30,478 bases of DNA. Source: Candidatus Stahliibacteriota bacterium (GTDB taxonomy: Bacteria > Hydrothermota > Tepidihabitantia > B3-TA06). Of the stretch, positions 23,436 through 30,478 are shown one piece after another (positions within the stretch are counted from its first letter, which is position 1; the number at the start of each line of letters is the position of its first letter). Under the pieces are notes generated by a model. That model saw only the letters and a list, made by a program, of their open reading frames with translations. It was not told where the DNA came from and did not search any database. The stretch is from positions 1 to 30,478 of the forward strand of contig DAOVCF010000004.1 of the NCBI GenBank assembly GCA_030670165.1. The letters run 5' to 3'. Both the position numbers and the translations under genes were made by a program.

Positions 23436-24323
23436 GGGCAGATAGGACTGCGGCGGTTTGGTGGCGCGGCGTACGAACGAGGAGTCCTTGCGCCAGTTCT
23501 TTGCAACCTTTACCCGAAGCTCAAGGAAGACAGAGCGACCGGAGAGCGCCTCGATCTTTTTGCGTGCCCTCGTACCCATCCGTTTGATTGCCTCTCCCCC
23601 GCGCCCCAGGATAATCGGCTTTTGGGATTCGCGCTCGACGTAAAGTATAGCCTGTATCAAATCCTTGCGTCCTTCCTGCTCCTTGTACTCGGTGATTTCC
23701 ACAAAGACCGAGTAAGGTATCTCCTCGCCGTAAAGCTCGAATAAAGACTCACGTAAAGCCTCGGCGGCAAAGAACCGCATCGGATAGATGGTGATCTCCG
23801 CCTCTGGATAGTATGGTTCACCACGAGGTGCTGCCTTAAAGAGTCCTTTGAGAAGCTCGCTCAAGCCCTCGCCTTTAAGTGCTGAGATCGGGTAGACCTC
23901 GTCCAATTCCAGGCTCAGGTAGCGGTCGATGAATGGAAGCAGGGTTAGTTTATCTTTGATGAGATCAACTTTGTTTATGACCAGCAGTACCGGCTTGTCT
24001 ATCGATTTTATGAAGGATACAAACTCGTCATCCGGCTTATAGCGCGGCTCAACCATTAAAAGCACCAGATCGGCATCGCCAAGGGCCGAGGAGATCTGGG
24101 TCTGCATGAACTCGTAGACCGCACCCTTGCGCTGGAGGAGTCCGGGGGTGTCGAGAAAAACAAGCTGACCTTGGGGTGCGGTAAGGATGCCTAAAACGTT
24201 CCGTGAGGTGGTCTGCGGTCTGCGTGATACCGCAGAGAGGTGCGTACCCATATAGGCGTTGAGAAGGGTTGATTTGCCTACGTTGGGCGGGCCGACGATG
24301 GCCACGAATCCTGACTTAGTCAA
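23427..24323 (-). CDS. era: GTPase Era (ribosome assembly)
   Basis: Era binds the 3' end of 16S rRNA and helps mature the 30S subunit. The 298-residue protein has G1 GPPNVGKST (residues 11-19), the PQTTSRN switch, G3 DTPG, G4 NKVD and G5 SALKG, followed by a KH domain (ILGRGGEAIKRMGTRARKKI). The start is TTG at 24321-24323, with GGAGG 6 bases upstream lying inside the end of addA; the two genes overlap by 8 bases. The tail after the KH domain ends in the tandem repeat noted here, and a decayed second copy of the tail lies 2.1 kb away. Confidence 0.95.
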   Translation of the reverse strand: MTKSGFVAIVGPPNVGKSTLLNAYMGTHLSAVSRRPQTTSRNVLGILTAPQGQLVFLDTPGLLQRKGAVYEFMQTQISSALGDADLVLLMVEPRYKPDDEFVSFIKSIDKPVLLVINKVDLIKDKLTLLPFIDRYLSLELDEVYPISALKGEGLSELLKGLFKAAPRGEPYYPEAEITIYPMRFFAAEALRESLFELYGEEIPYSVFVEITEYKEQEGRKDLIQAILYVERESQKPIILGRGGEAIKRMGTRARKKIEALSGRSVFLELRVKVAKNWRKDSSFVRRATKPPQSYLPDP

Positions 24324-27300
24324 TATCTACCTCCACAAGACGGGCATCTGCGGTGAACAAGAGCGAACAGCGATCCACCGGTTTCTTATATATAGCCTCC
24401 GCTGCCCTGGCATAGAGCTTGAGCTGATCTTTGAACTTTTCGATACCCTCCACCTCGGACGGGAACGACTTGTAGTCTATTATATCAAGGCCTTCGGGTT
24501 TAATTAACACCCTGTCTATGCGTCCGGTGATCGTTTCATCGCCCTCGCGGAGCACAAAGCCGACCTCGCTTGCGGCATCCTTCCGGGGCAAAACGATTCG
24601 CTTCAGAAACCCCGACTCACGAAGCGCGGCGATGTGTTCTGCGACCCCTCTTTGATAACCGTCGACCCTTGAAGGTGCAAGATCAAAGTAAAGCACAAGC
24701 GAACGCACCGTCTGTTCGATAGAGCCAGCCTCGTCGGTAATTAAGCCTTTAGAAAGTCTATCAAGCACGGCATGGACAATCTCACCGAAGTGTCGCAGGC
24801 CCTTGCTCTGGTGATAGCTAAACTCCAGTTCGTCGCTCACCCTTTTGAACCTTCGTTTTCTCACAGACCAGCCTCGCCCAAGGATAGTTGCAAGCTTCAC
24901 TTTGGATTCTTCGGCAGCTTCAATCACCTCCTCTTCTGCTACCGGTTCCCTGACCTCCATAATCACTCCTTTGGGGGCATCAGGCAGCTCGAGATTACCC
25001 ATCACCTCACGTATACCCAAACCCTGCTCAAGATAGCCAAGCCATCCTGAGGCCTTGCCGCCCCATGCACCTGAGCAGAAGAGTGCATCGCGTGCGCGCG
25101 TGCAGGCAACGTAGAAGAGCCGCTTCTGCTCGGCTACCTGTTTTTGCTGCCACAACAACCGTTCCGGATGTTGGCTATAGGCCGAGTCGGTAAAGGTCAG
25201 GATAACCCTCTCGGCTTCTTCTCTCACGGCCAGAGGATCGGCCCTGCGGGTGTCCTCGTCCATTCCTGCAATGAAGACCACGTTCGAATCAAGCCCCTTG
25301 GCCGCGTGGACGGTCATGATTTTTACAGCATCCATACCCTCGGTCGAGACGTTGGCTTTTGGCTCCTCCTCACGGGTGCTCATGCGCTCAAGCCTCTCGG
25401 CAATCTTGAACATTGAAAGTCCCTCCGAGTCGAACTCCTCAAGGAGCCTTAAGAACTTGCGGATGTTTTCCGCCTCCTGGCGGTCGGCGAACCAGGACCA
25501 CAGTCTGCGCGCGCGAATTATGCGCTCCAGCAGAACGGAAGAAGGCAGAGTATCAACGTCTTTCATGGCTTTCTTCAACCAGATCGCCGATCTTCGTAAC
25601 TGTTTTAAGGAGAAAACCTTTTCCCAGAGGCTGTCACCCTTCTCAAGGAAGGCAATTTCGAGTATCTCGGCCTCCGAAAGCACGCAAAGTGGGGAACGAA
25701 GGATACCGTAGAGTGCCGTGTCTTCATTGGGATTGGCAAGGAAACGAATCAGCTGTCGCAGAAGCACCACCTCAGGCGATGCGTGGAAGCCTGTCCCTCG
25801 TACCACCACAAAGGGGATGCCGCGGCGGCGAAAGGCCTCCTCGTATCTGAAAAGATGGGTTCTGCGGCGCAGGAGGATAGTTATATCTTCATATCTACAT
25901 GGACGTTCGATTTCTTTATCGTCTTCGTGCTCGAAAACAGGCAGAGTGCCTACGATTTCCTTGATGCGCGCTGCAACGACCTCGGCCTCCGCCTGCTTCT
26001 TCTCGGCCATGCTCGACTTCTCCTCGACCCTGGCAAGCAGTATCTCCACGTGCCCCTTTTTGCCTGGATTACGCATTGCACGGAACTCCTCGTATGAGGT
26101 CTGCCAGTCTTGATCCCCGCCCTGCATCAATTTTGAGAAAAGGAAGTTGACGAAATCAACGATTAGAGGCAGGCTGCGGTAGTTTTCTCGCACCACCACC
26201 TCCTCGAATCCGGCCTCGATCCAGGTCTGGAGCTCTCTTGCCGCGCGGTTGAACACCTCAACGTTAGCGCCCCGGAAGAGGTAGATGGACTGGCGCACGT
26301 CACCTACGAGGAAGATGGTTGGGAGCTTACCCAGTTCATGTTTGGCGCCGAAACCTGAACGCCACTCCTCGATGAGCTTGGTAACGATTGCCCACTGCAG
26401 CCCGTTGGTATCCTGGAACTCGTCAACCAGGATATGATCGGTCTGCTCGTCGAAACTCTCCAGGACATTCGACCAGTTTGGGGATTTATAAAGAACCTGG
26501 TAGAGTTTGTACTCCAGATCCCCGAAATCCAGAACGCGTTCGGTGCGTTTTCTTTCCTCGTAGCGTTCGGCAAGGTGGCGAAAGACATACAAAAAACCCC
26601 TGGTCTGAACAGCCGCGTGCCAGCGCCAGAAGGTTTCGTGATAACCGATGAAGGCCTTGGCTCTCTCATGGAACGCCTCACGCTCAGGCTCGCTTTTGGG
26701 GAGACGCTTACGGAGCGTCCCGCTGGTAGTAAGGAAGTAGGGAGAAACCCGATCGAGCAGAAACCGCATGGCCATCAGATGCCCTCGTTCGTCTGAAGGT
26801 TGTGGTACGTCAACAAAGCCCATCGCCTGCCAGAACCCATCGCCCCAGACCCTCCTCAGACTCTCCCATGCCTGCTCGTATTCCTCTCTGAGATCGTCGG
26901 GTGTGGCATCAAGTGAAAGATAGGACTGAGGGATATGCCGCAAGAGCAGACGGATCTTGCGCTGCAGCCTGCTCCAGCCCTCGGTAAGGGTGAGGTGACG
27001 CACCCAGAGTGCGGCTTCGTTGTCGAGCGAGCCCAATTCGACCAGCCCCTCGCGAATCACCTCCTCGCGCATAAGCTCGGCTTCGATAGCGTCAAGCACG
27101 GAAAAATCGGGCGCAAGATTAAGCTCGAACGCGAAACGTTCCAGCACAGATCGTGCAAATGCGTGAACGGTGGAGATGCGGAAGCGGGAGAGCCTGGGTT
27201 GAATCTTTTTATGAAGATCTGGCAGACGCTCTCGCAAAATACTAAGTACGCGTTCCTTCATCTCCGCGGCCGCCTTCTCGGTGAATGTAATCGCAAGGAT

Positions 27301-27471
27301 TCGTTCGGGCGCGACACCTGATTCCAGTAAAGCCACGTAGCGCTCGGCCAGCTTCTGGGTCTTGCCCGAACCGGCAGGAGAGGAGACCACCAGACTCCGT
27401 TTCACATCAAGGTGGGAGGCCTTGAGACGGCGTCCGGCAGACCCTTTAGGATTACCTCTGGCAGAACTCAT
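24316..27471 (-). CDS. addA: AddA-like helicase-nuclease (UvrD family)
   Basis: With AddB it should process double-strand breaks for recombination. Visible in order: Walker A SSPAGSGKT (about residues 30-38), Ia ITFTEKAAAEMKER, II LVDEFQDTN, III LVGDVRQSIYLFRGAN, IV VRENYRS, V VHAAKGLDSNVVFIAGMDE, VI FYVACTRARD, and a C-terminal PD-(D/E)xK nuclease with GEIVHAVLD, GRIDRVLI, IIDYKS and QLKLYARA. The length of 1051 residues is normal. I chose the ATG at 27469-27471, inside the end of addB (20-base overlap), since upstream residues are a shadow of addB; no strong ribosome site is seen, so coupling is likely. Confidence 0.92.
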   Translation of the reverse strand: MSSARGNPKGSAGRRLKASHLDVKRSLVVSSPAGSGKTQKLAERYVALLESGVAPERILAITFTEKAAAEMKERVLSILRERLPDLHKKIQPRLSRFRISTVHAFARSVLERFAFELNLAPDFSVLDAIEAELMREEVIREGLVELGSLDNEAALWVRHLTLTEGWSRLQRKIRLLLRHIPQSYLSLDATPDDLREEYEQAWESLRRVWGDGFWQAMGFVDVPQPSDERGHLMAMRFLLDRVSPYFLTTSGTLRKRLPKSEPEREAFHERAKAFIGYHETFWRWHAAVQTRGFLYVFRHLAERYEERKRTERVLDFGDLEYKLYQVLYKSPNWSNVLESFDEQTDHILVDEFQDTNGLQWAIVTKLIEEWRSGFGAKHELGKLPTIFLVGDVRQSIYLFRGANVEVFNRAARELQTWIEAGFEEVVVRENYRSLPLIVDFVNFLFSKLMQGGDQDWQTSYEEFRAMRNPGKKGHVEILLARVEEKSSMAEKKQAEAEVVAARIKEIVGTLPVFEHEDDKEIERPCRYEDITILLRRRTHLFRYEEAFRRRGIPFVVVRGTGFHASPEVVLLRQLIRFLANPNEDTALYGILRSPLCVLSEAEILEIAFLEKGDSLWEKVFSLKQLRRSAIWLKKAMKDVDTLPSSVLLERIIRARRLWSWFADRQEAENIRKFLRLLEEFDSEGLSMFKIAERLERMSTREEEPKANVSTEGMDAVKIMTVHAAKGLDSNVVFIAGMDEDTRRADPLAVREEAERVILTFTDSAYSQHPERLLWQQKQVAEQKRLFYVACTRARDALFCSGAWGGKASGWLGYLEQGLGIREVMGNLELPDAPKGVIMEVREPVAEEEVIEAAEESKVKLATILGRGWSVRKRRFKRVSDELEFSYHQSKGLRHFGEIVHAVLDRLSKGLITDEAGSIEQTVRSLVLYFDLAPSRVDGYQRGVAEHIAALRESGFLKRIVLPRKDAASEVGFVLREGDETITGRIDRVLIKPEGLDIIDYKSFPSEVEGIEKFKDQLKLYARAAEAIYKKPVDRCSLLFTADARLVEVDID

Positions 27472-30127
27472 TGTACTCACAGTACCTGCAGGTTTGGGAT
27501 TTTGCGGCCTCGAAGAGCCCTTCACGGATCCCGCTGACCGCATCGGATGCAAAGCCAACGGCGGCGCGCATCGCTTCGCGAGGTTGAGTTATCTGCACCA
27601 GCTTGGAGTCAAGGAAGGAGTAAATGCCGAAGGAATCGACCTCGGCTTTCTCTAACCGACGAATCATCTCAGAATAAAGCGGAAGCTGAATGCTTTCGCC
27701 TTTGGCTATCTTACGCTTGAAATACTGCTCCTTGCCTGTTTTATAGTCAAGTACCCTTGCGCAATTACCCCGCCAGTCCACCCTGTCTACCCGTCCGCGC
27801 AACCTGAATCCTTCTTTCTCGAATGAGAGTTCAAGGTCGCGCTCAAGCCAGCCCGGATCAACACGCCAGCTTCCCTCGGCACGCGCCAGCTCCTGATCGC
27901 GGAACCAGTCCTTGCGTGCCTTAACCCAGTCCTGGATCCAAAGCCTGAGGAAGGGGTTGAATCTGCGCCTCTCAAGTTCAGTAACCAAGAGATCCAACAA
28001 CTTTTCGTCTATACGTTCAGAATCTGGCTGCTCCTTGAACAAACGCTCGAGTAAGGAATGCAAGACGGTTCCCAGAAGCCTGCCCTCGGGTTCGGCGGTA
28101 GGTTCCTCTACGGGTTCGAGCCCGAGCACCGCACGAAGGTAGTAGCGATAGGGACAGTTGCGATAGACCTCAAGCCGGGTGACCTTAAAGGGATGCTTGG
28201 GACCGAAGTGGGCGTTTATGAGTTCAAGGGAGCCTGAATCGGTGAAGGTAACGCCTTTCTGCGACCCGCCACGATTCAACGGGGTAAGTATCTGAAGCTC
28301 ATCTTCGCAGTAGAATGTCGGGTCATTGATCTCTGGACTTTCTTCCCATTCGGCCAGCAAGACGCTGGGCAGAAGCGGCCGATCGGCCTGTATCGAGGGT
28401 GCGGATAAAAACACATGCTCGCGCGGCATAGCCAGAAGCCGACGGAACTCGAACTCGGCGTTGGCAAACTCGTCCTCAACCGTTGGCAAACCCAAAGCCT
28501 GGTGCATACGCTCGGGCAAGAGGAGATCCCTATAGGGGTGCTTTGGGAACTCGCCGTCCACCAGTCCGCCGACAAAGAGGTAGGAAGCGTCCAGCCAGCG
28601 ACTCTCCACCAACGGCATGACGCGAATCACATCCGCCTCAGACTCATTCCCCGGTGGAGAAATCTCCATGTGCAGAAGGATCTCCAGGGTCTCGCGGGCA
28701 AAGCGCGGGCTGACCTTTGCCTCACCAGCCAACTCGGTCATTCGGACAAGCTTCTCCAAAATTTCTTCAAACCCCTGCCGAAGCCCTTCATCTGCCTTCC
28801 AGCCGAGCCAGGAAAGTACCGATCTGAGCCTTCCCGTAAACCCATCTGCAGAGGCAGGACGAGTAAACGCCTTCAGCTTCTTGATAAACTTGGCGATAAA
28901 AATGCGTATTTTCTTGGAGATCGGGCCGGCATGAGGATGATCCCTTAGCCTCCATGGGACGTCGGACAGGAACCAACCGGTCCAGGCGGCCTCGCCTGAG
29001 ATTATACCCTCCTCGCGCGATAAAACGTCAACCCAGCGGCGAACGGATTTCGGTATCTTATTGAACGCCGGGGACAAAAGCAGTCCAACCACGTCGCGGC
29101 GGCGAAACCCCTGTTCTGCGGTGTATAAGAGATCAAGAACCGCTCTGATTGCAGGAAAGCTTTCCAACCGTGGACGAAGTGAGACGCGGGGTTTGAGTCC
29201 GTATCGCCCAAAGATCCGTTCAACGATTGGCCGGTAGATTTCAAGTGCGGGAAAAACAACCACGATCTCATCCGCATAGACCCCCTTCTCGGCCAACGCA
29301 CAGATGTGTCTGGCGATCGCAACCACTTCGTCCTCACGCGAGGGGAAGCGATGCCAGAAGGATTGAGGTCCAGGCGCAGGTTCCGGGGTGGAGCGTTGAA
29401 CGAGGTTGTATCTCGTGAAGAACCTCTCCCCTTTTAAGGCAAGCGGATCTGCAGGAACGATCACAACCGCTTCAGGGATGTGGTTCAGGATTGTATCGAA
29501 GAGATTCTGCTCGGCCGCCCAGGGCTCGAAATAGCCCTCGATTATAAGAAGCCGGTGAGGAAGCAAGTGGACATGCGAAATCGCCTCAGCCAGAAGCCCC
29601 TCGTGGTCAACAAGGTCTTGGCGAGCCAGGTGCCTGTCGTAGTGCTCAAGAAGCTCAATCGCCTGTTTTAAGCGCCTGGCGGTATCCGGATCGAATATCT
29701 CCTCCTGCGCGCGATCAGGTATCATTGACCAGTCATGAGGTTGGTGCCGCTTCAACTCGGCGTAGAGTGTTGAGAGAAGTCCAAGATGTTCCTCGCGGAA
29801 GAGAAGTTTCTCTCCCTCGCGGATAAGCTTTAAGAGGATGAACCGGCGGTCGCGTTCGTCAACGATCCCTTTTTGTGATCCGGTAAGCACAAGTTCCCTG
29901 GCAAGGGTTTGCAGATCAAGAGAGGTCGGGGTCTGCAGGACATCGCTTTGATATAAGGAAAGTATCTCGAAAAAAGCCGCCCTTGCCCTGCGCTTATTCG
30001 GAGTAAGGTAGAGGATCTCTTCCGGACGAAACCGTTCGGCTATCTTGAGGTTTTGAAGCAGCTTGCGTGTAAACCCAGGCGAGCAAAGCGGCCTACGCAC
30101 CAGCAGTCGAAGGGGCTTTGAAGACAT
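27452..30127 (-). CDS. addB: AddB-like nuclease with Fe-S cluster, helicase part inactive
   Basis: The 891-residue protein ends in a PD-(D/E)xK nuclease with GRVDRVDW, VLDYKTG and QLPLYSEM, and the four cysteines of an AddB/Cas4-type [4Fe-4S] staple: one in YRNCPYRYYL and three in CRYCEYNEFC. The N-terminal helicase-like part (VRRPLCSPGFTRKLL, LTPNKRRARAAFFE) has no GxGKT loop, so it probably does not bind ATP, as in many AddB relatives outside Bacillus. The start is ATG (30125-30127) or GTG one codon upstream; both lie a few bases from the -10 box. It is the first gene of addB-addA-era. Confidence 0.9.
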   Translation of the reverse strand: MSSKPLRLLVRRPLCSPGFTRKLLQNLKIAERFRPEEILYLTPNKRRARAAFFEILSLYQSDVLQTPTSLDLQTLARELVLTGSQKGIVDERDRRFILLKLIREGEKLLFREEHLGLLSTLYAELKRHQPHDWSMIPDRAQEEIFDPDTARRLKQAIELLEHYDRHLARQDLVDHEGLLAEAISHVHLLPHRLLIIEGYFEPWAAEQNLFDTILNHIPEAVVIVPADPLALKGERFFTRYNLVQRSTPEPAPGPQSFWHRFPSREDEVVAIARHICALAEKGVYADEIVVVFPALEIYRPIVERIFGRYGLKPRVSLRPRLESFPAIRAVLDLLYTAEQGFRRRDVVGLLLSPAFNKIPKSVRRWVDVLSREEGIISGEAAWTGWFLSDVPWRLRDHPHAGPISKKIRIFIAKFIKKLKAFTRPASADGFTGRLRSVLSWLGWKADEGLRQGFEEILEKLVRMTELAGEAKVSPRFARETLEILLHMEISPPGNESEADVIRVMPLVESRWLDASYLFVGGLVDGEFPKHPYRDLLLPERMHQALGLPTVEDEFANAEFEFRRLLAMPREHVFLSAPSIQADRPLLPSVLLAEWEESPEINDPTFYCEDELQILTPLNRGGSQKGVTFTDSGSLELINAHFGPKHPFKVTRLEVYRNCPYRYYLRAVLGLEPVEEPTAEPEGRLLGTVLHSLLERLFKEQPDSERIDEKLLDLLVTELERRRFNPFLRLWIQDWVKARKDWFRDQELARAEGSWRVDPGWLERDLELSFEKEGFRLRGRVDRVDWRGNCARVLDYKTGKEQYFKRKIAKGESIQLPLYSEMIRRLEKAEVDSFGIYSFLDSKLVQITQPREAMRAAVGFASDAVSGIREGLFEAAKSQTCRYCEYNEFCQR

Positions 30128-30133
30128 CACCTC

Positions 30134-30161
30134 AGTTTAATCGAGAGAAGGAATAAGTCAA
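30134..30161 (-). promoter_or_regulatory. Probable promoter of addB-addA-era, leaderless type
   Basis: TTGACT (30156-30161), 16-base spacer, TAAACT (30134-30139) on the minus strand, with 6 bases (GAGGTG) before the ATG. Confidence 0.58.
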
Positions 30162-30189
30162 TCTCAGGATCCTCCTCCACTTTTAGAAA

Positions 30190-30321
30190 TCAGTGTAGCA
30201 CCACCACCTTGCCTGTAGCGCTGCCTGACTCAGCCTCCACCCTGGCGAAGTAGACGCCTTCACCCCACGAGATCACTTCTTGCTCTCGCGGGGACCCCGA
30301 AAACGGAATCCCGTTAGCGTA
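30190..30321 (-). pseudogene. Decayed copy of a secreted-protein C-terminal domain
   Basis: The minus strand reads EQEVISWGEGVYFARVEA, then ESGSATGKVVVLH and a TGA stop. It parallels the end of the partial gene just upstream (SGVYFARVSIKGYSARTKVVVIR in part) but in another frame, with a stop codon before it and no start. It looks like a leftover from tandem duplication of the C-terminal domain. Confidence 0.55.
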
Positions 30322-30478
30322 TCACCACGACTTTTGTACGTGCAGAGTAACCTTTGATTGAAACCCGTGCGAAATACACCCCGGAGGGGAAGGAGGAGGG
30401 CGGGGAGGGCGTCCAGATGCCCTTGCCTTTTATGGTTCCCTGGAGGATTCTTCGTCCGTCCACAGAGTAGAGGGTAAG
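30314..30478 (-). CDS. C-terminus of a secreted protein with FlgD/type IX sorting-like domain, partial
   Basis: The gene enters from the right edge; 54 residues and a TAA stop (30314-30316) are visible. LTLYSVDGRRILQG, IWTP, FPSGVYFARVS and TKVVVIR match the beta-sandwich C-terminal domains (T9SS type A or FlgD Ig-like) that end many secreted proteins in FCB-group and related bacteria. The catalytic or binding part is outside the window. Confidence 0.7.
   Translation of the reverse strand, partial: LTLYSVDGRRILQGTIKGKGIWTPSPPSSFPSGVYFARVSIKGYSARTKVVVIR

Noticed and set aside
1..30478. CRISPR arrays, tRNA or rRNA genes, insertion sequences, toxin-antitoxin or phage-defence systems
   Set aside because: I looked for regular spaced repeats, cloverleaf-like patterns, transposase motifs and small gene pairs and found none that hold up.

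Overview
The window looks like a chromosomal segment of an anaerobic, Gram-negative-type bacterium from a poorly cultured lineage. Three things suggest an outer membrane and a type-IX-like or FlgD-like C-terminal domain: a signal-peptide beta-barrel/TPR protein (4149-6020), a second predicted barrel-like exported protein (21429-22409), and a partial protein with a GVYFARV-type C-terminus (30314-30478). FCB-related or candidate-phylum bacteria such as WOR-3/TA06-like lineages would fit, but no rRNA or phylogenetic marker settles this. No tRNA, rRNA, CRISPR array, transposase or gene-free stretch over 300 bases was seen.

Layout. 1-1805: end of a plus-strand phosphoesterase-like gene, a tandem winged-helix protein and a slipin. 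1805-3982: a small two-TM protein, an ABC ATPase and a NatB-like permease interrupted by an in-frame amber codon. 4149-6020: barrel plus TPR protein, divergently transcribed. 6250-21151: one compact minus-strand operon of 18 genes. 21274-23338: a decayed era 3' end, a barrel-like exported protein and a one-TM protein, with palindromic and tandem repeats. 23427-30127: addB-addA-era operon, minus strand. 30190-30478: end of a secreted-protein gene and a decayed copy of its C-terminal domain.

The centrepiece is the 18-gene operon. In order of transcription it encodes a HydB-like Fe-S protein, a HydG-like FAD/NAD(P)/2Fe-2S protein, a molybdopterin-oxidoreductase-like Fe-S protein that appears to have lost the catalytic Cys/Sec, a four-cluster ferredoxin (HycB-like), the membrane and catalytic core of a group 4 [NiFe] hydrogenase (NuoH, NuoB, NuoC and NuoD homologues with both CxxC nickel motifs), an antiporter-like subunit, a full Mrp antiporter set with MrpA split in two, and the NuoI-like ferredoxin. 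My inference is a membrane-bound, ion-pumping complex that links NAD(P)H and/or ferredoxin to H2.

Regulatory signals are unusually clear. Seven promoters of the form TTGACa-N16-TAtaaT were read by eye, all with exactly 16 bases between the boxes. Four of them place the start codon only 6-8 bases after the -10 box, so those mRNAs, including that of the hydrogenase operon, are probably leaderless.
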